Counted from the first letter of the stretch, positions 1-7,680 are shown. The stretch: DNA of 9,901 nt from UBA12403 sp043808565 (GCA_043808565.1 JAZDEQ010000041.1:1-9901); one strand, 5' to 3'. Notes: a model not told the origin generated them from the letters alone. Numbers and translations are program-made.

Positions 1-1071
1 CCACCCGTGACTCTGCCTCAACCGCGTAAGTTCATTCATACTGGATCTGATGGCACAAAGATACAGTTTGGACTTTAAGGCAAAGTGATTTAAACGAGTT
101 TTTTTCTTAAGAAGTTCGAACTTCAAATAAGAAAAGATAGAGGCAAAGAAATGGTTGGATTGAGTGCGAACTGTTTTGGTTGGAGACTTGGCGAAGCTGG
201 CATTGGACTTGATAGACTTATGGTATTCCTCAATATTCCATCGTTTTTGATAGGTCGAGGTAATTTCGTCTTTCGTTGCGGTTAGGTCGTTTGTCACAAG
301 ATACAAAACACCTTGGCTGTTGTCTTCGTTTATGAAGACTTGTTTCAAAAGCAGAACTGGAAAAGACAGTCCTTGCAGAAACACTTGGACAGGCTCCAAT
401 GTTAGCTCTCGCACAGTTGCCCCAACCTGCTCAAAAGACCCGGATTGCTGGTCTTCTTTTGAAAAAGCAACAAGTCGATTGGATTTGATAGGTAAAATGA
501 AAATTTTGTTCAGTTCTTCGTGAATGTATTTCATGCTTTCATTGGAACTGAACCAAACATCGGCGACAACGTGTGAAAAACGTAAATGCAGAGTATTGGC
601 ACAGGTACCAATCATGGATCGAAACATTTCGTTTTTTGTCACAGAGCTTTTTCTGATTGTTTTTCCAGTCTTTTTGTCGGTTGTTTCTATGGTTTTTTTG
701 ATGAGCTCAAACTGAACGGGAATATTTATGTCTTTGACATGATACAGACAACTCAAGAGATTCACGCCTTTGACCGATCGTCCAAACACATGGTCAAAAT
801 GCCAAGTAATCATATCGTTTTCATCGGTATACATCTTTTCTTCAATCGTATCATCAAAGATAAGTATTCCATCGTCTGATTCCACTTCTCGTACGGTTGG
901 TTTAACCAATTTCCAAAGATCTTTCGACGTCCAAGTTTCTGCTGATAAAAATCTAGTTATTTTGTCATGAGAAACTTGGCTGTCAAGCACGCTCGACAAT
1001 CCGGTGGCTGTGGTATATGAAAACGAAGAAAGAAGATAATCAGAATACAAATCGAGAAGTTGGATGTTCAT
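1..1071 (-). CDS. IS4-type DDE transposase (3' end beyond window)
   Basis: The minus strand from an ATG at 1071 is open for 357 codons to the window edge, so only the C-terminal end is missing. It encodes a cut-and-paste transposase. Visible are the first catalytic Asp in IFDDT (D73/D74), the second Asp in ADVWFSS (D171), and a perfect IS4 signature Y274-x2-R277-x3-E281-x6-K288, whose Glu completes the DDE triad. The middle blocks (WHFDHVFGRSVKG, KSNRLVAFSKED) and the tail (LNHFALKSKLY) also look like IS4 relatives common in Patescibacteria. An in-frame TGA lies 21 nt upstream of the ATG with no other ATG between, which fixes the start. No frameshift or stop is seen, so it may be active. No Shine-Dalgarno is evident. 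The plus-strand open frames at 320-970 are shadows of it. Confidence 0.93.
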   Translation of the reverse strand, partial: MNIQLLDLYSDYLLSSFSYTTATGLSSVLDSQVSHDKITRFLSAETWTSKDLWKLVKPTVREVESDDGILIFDDTIEEKMYTDENDMITWHFDHVFGRSVKGVNLLSCLYHVKDINIPVQFELIKKTIETTDKKTGKTIRKSSVTKNEMFRSMIGTCANTLHLRFSHVVADVWFSSNESMKYIHEELNKIFILPIKSNRLVAFSKEDQQSGSFEQVGATVRELTLEPVQVFLQGLSFPVLLLKQVFINEDNSQGVLYLVTNDLTATKDEITSTYQKRWNIEEYHKSIKSNASFAKSPTKTVRTQSNHFFASIFSYLKFELLKKKTRLNHFALKSKLYLCAIRSSMNELTRLRQSHGW

Positions 1072-1140
1072 ATTGGAATATTTTCGGGCTCATCTTGCGT
1101 TGGAAACGATCGAATTGAGCTTGGGTTTATGATATCATAG
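1..1140 (-). mobile_element. Insertion sequence, partial (right end visible)
   Basis: The transposase at 1-1071 implies an IS whose upstream end lies between 1072 and about 1140. The other end is outside the window, so terminal inverted repeats and target duplication cannot be compared. The palindrome ATGATATCAT (1128-1137) sits where the end is expected and overlaps the stop codon of the neighbouring secreted protein. The right boundary given is a guess. Confidence 0.55.
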
Positions 1141-3421
1141 ATGAAGTGGTGCGTAAGGTGAGCTCGTAATTAAAAATCTCTTCTAAACCTGGTAAAAGAT
1201 CATCGTGAACAGCTTGGCTTTTATCATTTGACGGTTCAACTGGCGTGACATCGTCGTAATTTATTTGGGCCCAGGTTTTAGTTTCTGGGGTAACTTCTGG
1301 CGTGGCCACCTCGGCTAGAAACGAGCCAACCTCTGCAATGACAGTCGAAGTCACCGGAGCCACCAAACTGGCCGCTGTGGCTGCGTGATCGGGTACAGCC
1401 GGAGCGGTTATTTGATCAACCGGCAAGACAAAATCTTCAATCTTCATCGGTAAATCATGAGTCACCACATACTGACTAACGTCAGCCGTGGTAAACGAAG
1501 TGTAATCGTTAACCCAATCATCGTCACCGGAAGCATCGCCATTAACATCCAACTTGATCAAAACCGCATCTTGATAATAAATATTTTCACCAAAAGAAAC
1601 CGTAGCTACCTCGGGTGTAATATAATAACCGGAAATCGCCACCCCGCCATCTGCGGTCGATTGGATATCTTGCGGATCAATATAATCAACCCCACCGACT
1701 TCTTTTGACCAAATGATATTAAAATCTTCATCAGCTTTAATCAAAAAGGCACCTGAAGTATTATAAACCGAAAGATATTTTTCCGGATCGTTTAAGTAAT
1801 CGGCTAAATTTTCACTGCCCAAATATTCTTTCATCATTAAGACAAAATTCCCATCAGCGGTTTTGGTGGCGTAAAGTTGATTTTCTCTTTTTTCAATCTC
1901 ACTATTCAAACTTTTAACCCAAAGCAAATTGCCATCAGTATCAAACTTGGCAGCCGCGAGTTCGATTTTTGTGGAGACGGTAAAAGTCGTGTAGGTTCCT
2001 TGAGTGATTAGAGAACTAAAAAAACCAAAAGTAATAAATCCACCATCAGAAGTCGTCTCCACGTCTTGAAAATCACCGGCGGTTATTCTCATGGTCGTAT
2101 AACCCATATCAAACGTACCATCATCGTTTGGCGTGACGTTCAAGTATTGTTGAGAAACGGCTTCCAAATCCTTGGTCCAAATAACATTTAAGTTACTATC
2201 CGTTTTAACCATGGTCGGCATTGATGAGGACATAAAACCAGCTTCTTCTGGTGATTCGGCTTGGCCGATCATAATGTAGCCATCCGAAGTTGGTCTAATA
2301 ATAAACTGGTCGGTGTAGAGCGAACTTTTAACAAAGCTGGTTTTTTTCGTCCATTCTCTTTCGCCATCAGCTGTATATTTTACTAAAACGTAATTTTTAT
2401 AAGCATCGACCGGTTCAGAACAATTACAAAGTTGATCAACTTTAAACGAAACCATAAATCCACCATCGTTAGTTTCAAAAACTTGATCGACCGCATCGGT
2501 ACCATAATCACCAATCATTTTGCTCCAAACTAGATTTCCGTCTTTATCAAGCTTGGTTATAAAAACGTCATACCAATTTTCTTTTTTCTCCAAATAGGCA
2601 TCATCGGTAAAACCAATAAGCTCACCAACGGCAATTATGCTGCCATCAGACAGCTCAACGATCTCTTTGCCGTCTTCCGCACCATAAGGCGAGGCCATGG
2701 GATCGGTTGTATAATCAAACGATTGAAAAAGTTTTGACCAAACAACCTGACCGGCGGAATTCGTCCTGGTTATGAAACCCTCTGGCGGAAAAAACGGATT
2801 CAAATCGTCGGTTTGACCGTTTAAAAGGTAACCACCGTCTGCGGTTTGCCAGACTCCGCCGGCTTGAGTCGTGACATCCAAACGATAATGATTGATGAAA
2901 GTTGTGCTTTGACCAGAAAAAGAATTGTCGCCAAGAATAGGAATTGAAGCCAAATCATTATCAGAGATTCCCAAACTCAAAAATCTCATAATCGTATAAG
3001 CCGAATCACCGTTAGTCATGTAAATTCTATTGCAAGTATCAGGATCGACATACCAAGCTTCCCCGTGTTGCTCGACCTGGAGCAAAATTCTGCCTTTTAC
3101 ACTATCAGCCAAAGAATTGGCATTACAGACACTACTGGCAGAATTGGCCTCGACCGTGTCTTCGACCAAAGGAATTTTAGCTAAATTGGCGTCAGTAATA
3201 CCCAGACCAAAATCTCGCATCATTTGATAAGCCACCGCCCCATCGGCCATGTAGTATCGTGTAGAGTCGGTTGGATTGACATACCAAGCCTCGCCGTGTT
3301 GTTCGACTTGCAAAAGAATACGACCGCTCAATCTTTCGGCCAAAGTCTCGGCCCGAACAGAACCGGTTACAAGAAAAACAAAAACGAAAATTAAAACTGT
3401 TAAAAAAATGCTCTTTCCCAT
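1127..3421 (-). CDS. Exported protein: two LQVE/GEAWYV domains plus propeller-like repeats
   Basis: This is a 764-residue protein with a Sec signal peptide: basic start, hydrophobic residues 5-20, and likely cleavage after SVRA24. Two near-identical domains follow at about 33-84 and 110-161, each running GRILLQVEQHGEAWYV..P to L..IP. I know this domain type from parcubacterial exported proteins but not its function. From about 190 to 640 come some seven repeats of the form 'DGG...G... F.K.D.dGn..W.K', probably blades of a beta-propeller or a similar beta-repeat fold. Residues about 650-764 are rich in Ala, Val, Thr and Pro and carry no visible anchor or sorting signal. The last residues (TTSSMIS) lie at the presumed IS boundary, so the native C-terminus may be lost. 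The likely location is the cell surface or outside the cell. The start is preceded by a weak AAAGAG seven bases upstream. Confidence 0.85.
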   Translation of the reverse strand: MGKSIFLTVLIFVFVFLVTGSVRAETLAERLSGRILLQVEQHGEAWYVNPTDSTRYYMADGAVAYQMMRDFGLGITDANLAKIPLVEDTVEANSASSVCNANSLADSVKGRILLQVEQHGEAWYVDPDTCNRIYMTNGDSAYTIMRFLSLGISDNDLASIPILGDNSFSGQSTTFINHYRLDVTTQAGGVWQTADGGYLLNGQTDDLNPFFPPEGFITRTNSAGQVVWSKLFQSFDYTTDPMASPYGAEDGKEIVELSDGSIIAVGELIGFTDDAYLEKKENWYDVFITKLDKDGNLVWSKMIGDYGTDAVDQVFETNDGGFMVSFKVDQLCNCSEPVDAYKNYVLVKYTADGEREWTKKTSFVKSSLYTDQFIIRPTSDGYIMIGQAESPEEAGFMSSSMPTMVKTDSNLNVIWTKDLEAVSQQYLNVTPNDDGTFDMGYTTMRITAGDFQDVETTSDGGFITFGFFSSLITQGTYTTFTVSTKIELAAAKFDTDGNLLWVKSLNSEIEKRENQLYATKTADGNFVLMMKEYLGSENLADYLNDPEKYLSVYNTSGAFLIKADEDFNIIWSKEVGGVDYIDPQDIQSTADGGVAISGYYITPEVATVSFGENIYYQDAVLIKLDVNGDASGDDDWVNDYTSFTTADVSQYVVTHDLPMKIEDFVLPVDQITAPAVPDHAATAASLVAPVTSTVIAEVGSFLAEVATPEVTPETKTWAQINYDDVTPVEPSNDKSQAVHDDLLPGLEEIFNYELTLRTTSSMIS

Positions 3422-3464
3422 ATTTTTACTCTTTGTTTAGATAGAAGAAATAATTTCTGCTTAT

Positions 3465-3493
3465 AGTATAGCAAAAAAATGCAAAAAAAATAA
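3465..3493 (-). promoter_or_regulatory. Promoter of the exported-protein gene
   Basis: On the minus strand an extended -10, TGC-TATACT (hexamer 3465-3470), has a weak -35 TTATTT (3488-3493) at 17 bp spacing. Transcription would start near 3458, giving a leader of about 37 nt. The motif match is by eye. Confidence 0.5.
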
Positions 3494-3541
3494 CCTTTAA
3501 ACCAAATATTTATATTTTACAAATTATTCAATTACGTTTAA

Positions 3542-3547
3542 TATAAA
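3542..3547 (+). promoter_or_regulatory. Possible -10 element for the 219-residue gene
   Basis: TATAAA lies in the AT-rich divergent region about 35 bases before the ATG at 3582. No good -35 is found at normal spacing; the nearest candidate is TTACAA at 3517, 19 bp away. In such AT-rich DNA this could be chance. Confidence 0.25.
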
Positions 3548-3581
3548 TACGAACCTAATTTCATTTCTAACCCAAAAAAAT

Positions 3582-4241
3582 ATGTCAGCGTCAAGAGGAC
3601 CAGGATCGAGGGCAGAGGGAATGTCCTCACCAGAGGCCGAACGACAGGAAGTCGCCAGCCTTTTTGAACAAAATTATAAAACTGTTAAAGATTTCGTCTA
3701 CAAATCGGTGGTTCAACTGTTAGCAGCAAACTCCGAAAAACCATTTTTCGATCAAACTGACCTTGCGGACAAGCTAAAAGAAGCGGCTTTTAGAGAAATG
3801 TTTGCTGCAGCCAAAGGTCTCACAGAACAACAAAGACGAAAAAGAGAAGAAGCTTTCTTTCCTCAGCTTCAAAAATTTAATAGACGAGAAGCAGAAGGAA
3901 CTGAAATTCCTCCAGATTGGCAACTCAAGGTAGAATTTTGGCGAAAAGAAGTTGAGATTTTTAATGAACTTAACCAAGAACAGGCAGAAAAAAAAGCTGA
4001 ACTACTTGATTTCGAGACAGCTGTTAAAACACTAAAGGACGGTCCGGCAAAAAGCTATGTTCTCGCCAGAAAAGTACAATTAGAAAAGGCACAAGAGCCA
4101 CCAAAATTATCAGAGGTAGTCGATTCAATAAAGTCAGATCGGGAAAGAATTAAACAAATATATGAAAATGGCGGTTTTTTATCCAGTCCTAGATTTGCTC
4201 AAGGAGTTCGAGAAAGACTTGAAAGAAAACCTCAACCATAA
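3582..4241 (+). CDS. Hypothetical soluble helical protein, 219 aa
   Basis: I do not recognise a family. The product is strongly charged, rich in Lys, Glu, Gln and Arg, has no signal peptide or membrane segment, and should be mostly helical. The stretches around residues 76-96 (LTEQQRRKREEAFFPQLQKF) and 120-145 look amphipathic or coiled-coil-like. The start is uncertain. The ATG at 3582 has no Shine-Dalgarno, while the in-frame ATG at 3621 (residue 14) has GAGGG at 3608-3612 with an 8-nt spacer, giving 206 residues beginning MSSPEAERQE. The first 13 residues (SASRGPGSRAEG) are low in information. The gene stands alone, divergent from the exported-protein gene and convergent with the flavoprotein gene, and ends just before a strong shared terminator. 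The frame is open, the codon use matches its neighbours, and the gene is probably real. Confidence 0.75.
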   Translation: MSASRGPGSRAEGMSSPEAERQEVASLFEQNYKTVKDFVYKSVVQLLAANSEKPFFDQTDLADKLKEAAFREMFAAAKGLTEQQRRKREEAFFPQLQKFNRREAEGTEIPPDWQLKVEFWRKEVEIFNELNQEQAEKKAELLDFETAVKTLKDGPAKSYVLARKVQLEKAQEPPKLSEVVDSIKSDRERIKQIYENGGFLSSPRFAQGVRERLERKPQP

Positions 4242-4262
4242 CCCCAAAAATTTCAAAAAACC

Positions 4263-4300
4263 AAAATCAAATAGTCGGCAATCGCCGACTCTTTGATTTT
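4263..4300. terminator. Bidirectional rho-independent terminator
   Basis: An inner perfect stem AGTCGGC/GCCGACT with loop AATC (4273-4290) is extended by outer arms AAAATCAAA and TTTGATTTT (4263-4271 and 4292-4300). The arms supply U-tracts in both directions. It lies between two convergent genes ending at 4241 (+) and 4322 (-), so it can serve both. Confidence 0.88.
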
Positions 4301-4321
4301 GACATTATTTTTTATAAACTT

Positions 4322-5575
4322 TTACTTCTCCACACTCTCCCCGGCCACATATCCCGTCGTCCAACAAAGTTGCAAACTATAACCACCAGACGGACGTTCG
4401 ATATCCAAAGCGTCGCCGACGATGTACAGGTTTGGATAAAGTTTTGAGCGCATGGTTTTAAAATCGATTTCTTTAAGATCGACGCCACCACTCGTCACGA
4501 TGGCATTTTCGACACCCATGAGTCCGGTCACGGTCATCGGCAGATATTTCAGAAGGCCAACCAATTTCAAACGTTCCTCACGGCTAATTTTGTTTACAAA
4601 TTTTTCCGAGTCAACTTCGGCCAGCTCGAGCAAAGTTGGTGAAAGAGCCGGAGTTATTAAACCATCCAAACAATTTTTTATTTTTTTATTTAAATTCTCA
4701 GAAAAAATTTCTTGAACCTTTTTATCAACCGCTGCCTCATCCAATTCCGACAACAGATCGAGCGAGACAATTACCGAACCGGTTTTCAATAATTGGCCAA
4801 TGGCTTTACTGGTATTCAAAATCAACGGCCCACTCAAACCAAAATGGGTAAACAACATTTTTCCTTGAACACTTTTTTGTTTCTTATTATTCTGCCAGAT
4901 ATTTATTTTCGCTTCCGGTAAAGCTAAACCGGAAAGTTGATGGACCCAAGTTTCTTTTATTTTTATCGGCACCAAAGCCAAATCCGGTTGAATGACCTTA
5001 TGGCCAATTTCTTTGAGCCAAACAAAACCATCACCAGTCGAACCAGTCTCGGGATGAGATTTACCACCAGTTGCGAGCACAAAAGAATCAGCTTGGATAA
5101 CCTCATTGTTCGCCAAACGTACACCGATAATTTTTCCATCAACAACCTCGAACCCAGAAACTACAGAATTCGTTCTTATCTCAACCCCACCTCGTTTCAT
5201 ATAGGAAACCATTGTGTCGAGAACATCCTGAGCTTTATCACTAACCGGAAAAACCCGTTTCTCGGCTTCAATTTTTGTCGGCAAGTTTTGTTGTTCAAAA
5301 AACTCGATGGTTTCTTCGACCCCAAATTTGGCAAAAGGCGAGAAAAGATATTTTTTGGCTTCCCTGAATTTACTAAGAAAAATATTTTTATCAAACTCAG
5401 CATTGGTAAGATTGCAACGTCCACCTCCGGTCAACAAAAGCTTTCGCCCCAAAAGCGAATTTTTCTCAAGCAAAAGCACCCGAGCCCCATTTTCGGCCGC
5501 TCGCCCAGCCGCCATCAGGCCAGCCGGCCCGCCGCCGATCACAATGAGATTATATTGAATTTCATTTTGTTGCAT
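4322..5575 (-). CDS. HI0933/YhiN-family FAD-dependent oxidoreductase
   Basis: The 417-residue product matches the HI0933-like flavoprotein family, often annotated as aminoacetone oxidase-family or BaiN-like, in length and motifs. It has an N-terminal Rossmann dinucleotide site G14-x-G16-x-x-G19 ending at E37 (LLLEK), and the family block LLTGGGRCNLTN (47-58). Near the end, YIVGDALDIERPSGGYSLQ (384-402) is the second FAD-contacting motif. The substrate is unknown for most members and cannot be read from the sequence. A cytosolic location is expected. It begins at ATG 5575, five codons before the first beta strand, with no Shine-Dalgarno but a TATAAT box only 14 bases upstream. It is divergent from the Tic20-like gene, and nothing in the context suggests a pathway. 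Confidence 0.93.
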   Translation of the reverse strand: MQQNEIQYNLIVIGGGPAGLMAAGRAAENGARVLLLEKNSLLGRKLLLTGGGRCNLTNAEFDKNIFLSKFREAKKYLFSPFAKFGVEETIEFFEQQNLPTKIEAEKRVFPVSDKAQDVLDTMVSYMKRGGVEIRTNSVVSGFEVVDGKIIGVRLANNEVIQADSFVLATGGKSHPETGSTGDGFVWLKEIGHKVIQPDLALVPIKIKETWVHQLSGLALPEAKINIWQNNKKQKSVQGKMLFTHFGLSGPLILNTSKAIGQLLKTGSVIVSLDLLSELDEAAVDKKVQEIFSENLNKKIKNCLDGLITPALSPTLLELAEVDSEKFVNKISREERLKLVGLLKYLPMTVTGLMGVENAIVTSGGVDLKEIDFKTMRSKLYPNLYIVGDALDIERPSGGYSLQLCWTTGYVAGESVEK

Positions 5576-5589
5576 AATTTACTAACCAC

Positions 5590-5619
5590 ATTATACCCTT
5601 TCCTTGAAAAAAGTGATAA
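5590..5619 (-). promoter_or_regulatory. Promoter of the flavoprotein gene, very short leader
   Basis: A perfect -10 TATAAT (5590-5595 on the minus strand) has a -35-like TTATCA (5614-5619) at 18 bp. Transcription should begin near 5583, leaving about 7 nt before the ATG at 5575. The -35 lies downstream of the opposing gene's -35, so the two promoters interleave. Confidence 0.6.
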
Positions 5620-5633
5620 ACTTAAGATAGATT
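5604..5633 (+). promoter_or_regulatory. Promoter of the Tic20-like gene
   Basis: TTGAAA (5604-5609) is followed after 18 bp by TAGATT (5628-5633), a 4/6 match to a -10. The start would be near 5640, about 16 nt before the ATG at 5657. The weak -10 makes this tentative. Confidence 0.4.
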
Positions 5634-5656
5634 AATTCTTATCCACAAAAAAACCT

Positions 5657-5980
5657 ATGCTCGAAGTAAAACAAAATACGGCCATGGCCGCGTTCTCTTA
5701 TATCCTATTTTTTGTGCCGTTACTTATCGGTATTTCAAAAAAAGATGAATTTATTAAATACCATGCCAAGCAAGGCTTGGTTTTGTTCTTGGTCTGTGTG
5801 GCTTTTATGATCGTCAGTAATTTAGTCCCATACAACATTTATTGGTCCATCAGCTGGATTTTTAGTTTAGTAAATTTGGCGATTTTTGTGGTTATGATTA
5901 TTGGCATTGCTAATGCTCTCAAGGGTAAAAAAGAACCATTGCCGATTATCGGAAAGCTGGCGGACAATTTTAAGTTTTAA
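5657..5980 (+). CDS. Tic20/DUF4870-family small membrane protein
   Basis: This is a 107-residue integral membrane protein with three hydrophobic segments at about 10-26, 41-57 and 64-87. It carries the family's KDEFIKYHAKQGLVLF block (29-44), and the C-terminal GIANALKGKKEPLPIIGKLAD is also typical. Bacterial members are of unknown function; the plastid relative Tic20 belongs to a protein import channel, which should not be transferred to this protein. Length and layout fit a complete gene. No Shine-Dalgarno precedes the ATG. It is followed directly by its own terminator and forms a single-gene unit divergent from the flavoprotein. Confidence 0.88.
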   Translation: MLEVKQNTAMAAFSYILFFVPLLIGISKKDEFIKYHAKQGLVLFLVCVAFMIVSNLVPYNIYWSISWIFSLVNLAIFVVMIIGIANALKGKKEPLPIIGKLADNFKF

Positions 5981-5989
5981 GTGAAACGT

Positions 5990-6027
5990 AAAAGACCGAC
6001 GGGGGGGGGTAACTGTTGGTCTTTTTT
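5990..6027 (+). terminator. Terminator with a G9 loop
   Basis: An 11-bp stem with one G-T wobble pairs AAAAGACCGAC (5990-6000) with GTTGGTCTTTT (6015-6025). A T-run at 6022-6027 follows, ten bases after the Tic20-like stop. The 14-base loop begins with nine consecutive G (6001-6009), which is unusual for a terminator loop. Confidence 0.85.
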
Positions 6028-6112
6028 GTTTCCTTGCACCAATCCAAATTTTACATTTTTTACCTATTTACACTTTTACATTTCAACTACTTCCTCAACA
6101 ATCAAAACCTTA

Positions 6113-6121
6113 TGCTATAAT
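6113..6121 (+). promoter_or_regulatory. Extended -10 promoter of the Nramp gene
   Basis: TGC-TATAAT, with a perfect hexamer at 6116-6121, is an extended -10. No convincing -35 is seen. Transcription would begin at about 6128, four or five bases before the Nramp ATG at 6133, so the mRNA is probably close to leaderless. Confidence 0.65.
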
Positions 6122-6132
6122 AAAAGAAATGT

Positions 6133-7575
6133 ATGATTACAAAAAACAAAACCCTTCATCAGTTCCCCGCTCCGCTACCACTCAAAAAACTCATCGGTCC
6201 AAGCTTTGTCATTCTGGCTCTCGGCCTTGGCTCGGGCGAGATTATTCTTTGGCCGTATCTGGCTGCCAATTATGGTCTTGGCATTGCTTGGGGCGCCCTG
6301 CTTGGCATTACTTTCCAGTATTTCATTAACATGGAAATCGAACGCTACGCTTTGGTAAAAGGCGAGAGTGTTTTTGTCGGCATCGCAAAATTCTGGAAAT
6401 TCGCCCCAATCTGGTTCATTATCTCCACTTTTGCCGGCTTCGGCCTACCTGGCATCATCGCCGCTTCAGCCAAAGTTTTCGCTTCTATCATCGGTATTGA
6501 GGATTTCCGTTGGGTAGCTATTGCTTTCTTGATCGTCATCGGCCTAATTTTGAGTTCTGGCAAAACCGTTTATGGACTTATGGAAAAACTGACTAAAACC
6601 ATTCTTTTGGTCGGCGTACCCTTCATTTTTCTTTTAGCCATCATTTTAAGCCGTCGAGCTGATTGGTGGTCACTGGCCCAAGGTTTAGTCGGCCAAGGTG
6701 ACGGTTACAGCTTTTTACCAGCTGGCATTGCTCTGGCCACCTTTCTCGGCGCTTTTGCTTATTCCGGCGCTGGCGGAAACTTGAATCTCACTCAATCAAT
6801 CTACATAAAAGAAAAAGGTTACGGCATGGGCAAATACGCCCAAAAAATCGCCGGCCTTTTTAAACAACAAACAGCCTCTCAAGCATCTCCGGCCTCTCCA
6901 GCCTTTCCGTCCCCCCAAGAAGAATTCCAACTCGAGGGCGAAAAATTTGAAATGAATAAAACCGCTGAAAAAAACTTTTTTGCTTGGTGGCGAAAAATTT
7001 CTATCGAACACGCCATTGTTTTTTGGTTTATTGGGGCTCTTTCTATTTCACTTCTTGTCCTGCTTTCTTACGTCACAACTTTTGGCAATCCAGATAACGC
7101 CACGGGGATAAATTTCGTCCTCAGCGAAGGTTTAATAATTGGCAAAACTCTCGGCCCAATCGTCGGCTGGTTTTTCCTTCTAGCTGTCTCCATCATGCTT
7201 TTTCAAACCCAACTCGGCGTCATGGATTCCACTTCCCGAATCATGGCCGAAAATGCCGCTATTGCTCAAATGAAAATGAACGGCAAAAAAACCGTTCACT
7301 TGTCAAAAATTTATTATTCGTTCGTTTGGACCCAAATCGCTTTCGGAATTCTTTTATTCTTACTCGGTCTCTCTGAACCAAAAACTCTCATTATCCTCGG
7401 CGCTTGCCTGAACGCCGTCGCCATGTTCGTCCACATCGGCTTGGTCTCAATTTTGAACCGCAAAGAATTACCAAAAATTTTCCAACCAAGATTATGGCGA
7501 AAAATTTTGCTCGGAATTATTTTCGTCTTTTTTGGTGTTTTTAGTGTGGTGGTATTTATTGATCAGGTGTTTTAG
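6133..7575 (+). CDS. Nramp-family transporter with atypical metal-site motifs
   Basis: This 480-residue polytopic membrane protein has about 11 hydrophobic segments in the Nramp (SLC11) pattern, starting at GPSFVILALGLGSGEIILWP (22-41). Classical Nramp metal transporters have DPGN in helix 1 and MPHN in helix 6. Here helix 1 reads G33-S34-G35-E36 and helix 6 reads SGAGGNLN (211-218), so the usual Asp/Asn/Met ligands are absent. The family assignment is firm, but the substrate, perhaps a divalent cation, is open. The loop after helix 6 carries a Pro/Ser/Ala-rich insert (about 246-285, ASPASPAFPSP) likely to be disordered. The start is ATG 6133; ATG 6129 is out of frame. The stop TAG (7573-7575) is followed after three bases by the DUF559 cassette repeat. 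Confidence 0.88.
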   Translation: MITKNKTLHQFPAPLPLKKLIGPSFVILALGLGSGEIILWPYLAANYGLGIAWGALLGITFQYFINMEIERYALVKGESVFVGIAKFWKFAPIWFIISTFAGFGLPGIIAASAKVFASIIGIEDFRWVAIAFLIVIGLILSSGKTVYGLMEKLTKTILLVGVPFIFLLAIILSRRADWWSLAQGLVGQGDGYSFLPAGIALATFLGAFAYSGAGGNLNLTQSIYIKEKGYGMGKYAQKIAGLFKQQTASQASPASPAFPSPQEEFQLEGEKFEMNKTAEKNFFAWWRKISIEHAIVFWFIGALSISLLVLLSYVTTFGNPDNATGINFVLSEGLIIGKTLGPIVGWFFLLAVSIMLFQTQLGVMDSTSRIMAENAAIAQMKMNGKKTVHLSKIYYSFVWTQIAFGILLFLLGLSEPKTLIILGACLNAVAMFVHIGLVSILNRKELPKIFQPRLWRKILLGIIFVFFGVFSVVVFIDQVF

Positions 7576-7578
7576 GTG

Positions 7579-7680
7579 TCCCCTCACCCCAACCCCTCGG
7601 CCATAGCCCGGCCACGGGCGAGGCCTCTCCCGCCCCACTTCGCTCGGGCTTCGAGGGGCAGGCCGGAGAGGGAGATTAAT
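7579..7680. repeat. Left repeat of the DUF559 cassette, with embedded palindromes
   Basis: The arm starts TCCCCTCACCCC and ends CGGAGAGGGAGATTAAT. The right-hand copy is 43 bases, whereas this one is 102 because about 60 GC-rich bases are added inside. The added part holds two palindromes, at 7599-7625 (GGCC...GCCCG/CGGGC...GGCC) and 7633-7658 (CCCC...GGGG). Both resemble the repeats at 9512-9684. Confidence 0.75.

Noticed and set aside
320..970. Four overlapping plus-strand ORFs
   Set aside because: They lie opposite the transposase, whose DDE and YREK motifs are clear, and show no protein-like composition of their own.
6129..6329. 66-residue ORF starting four bases before the Nramp ATG
   Set aside because: It is out of frame with the transporter and has no motif; the Nramp frame has the family blocks. 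The ATG-T-ATG overlap is noted only as a possible start ambiguity.
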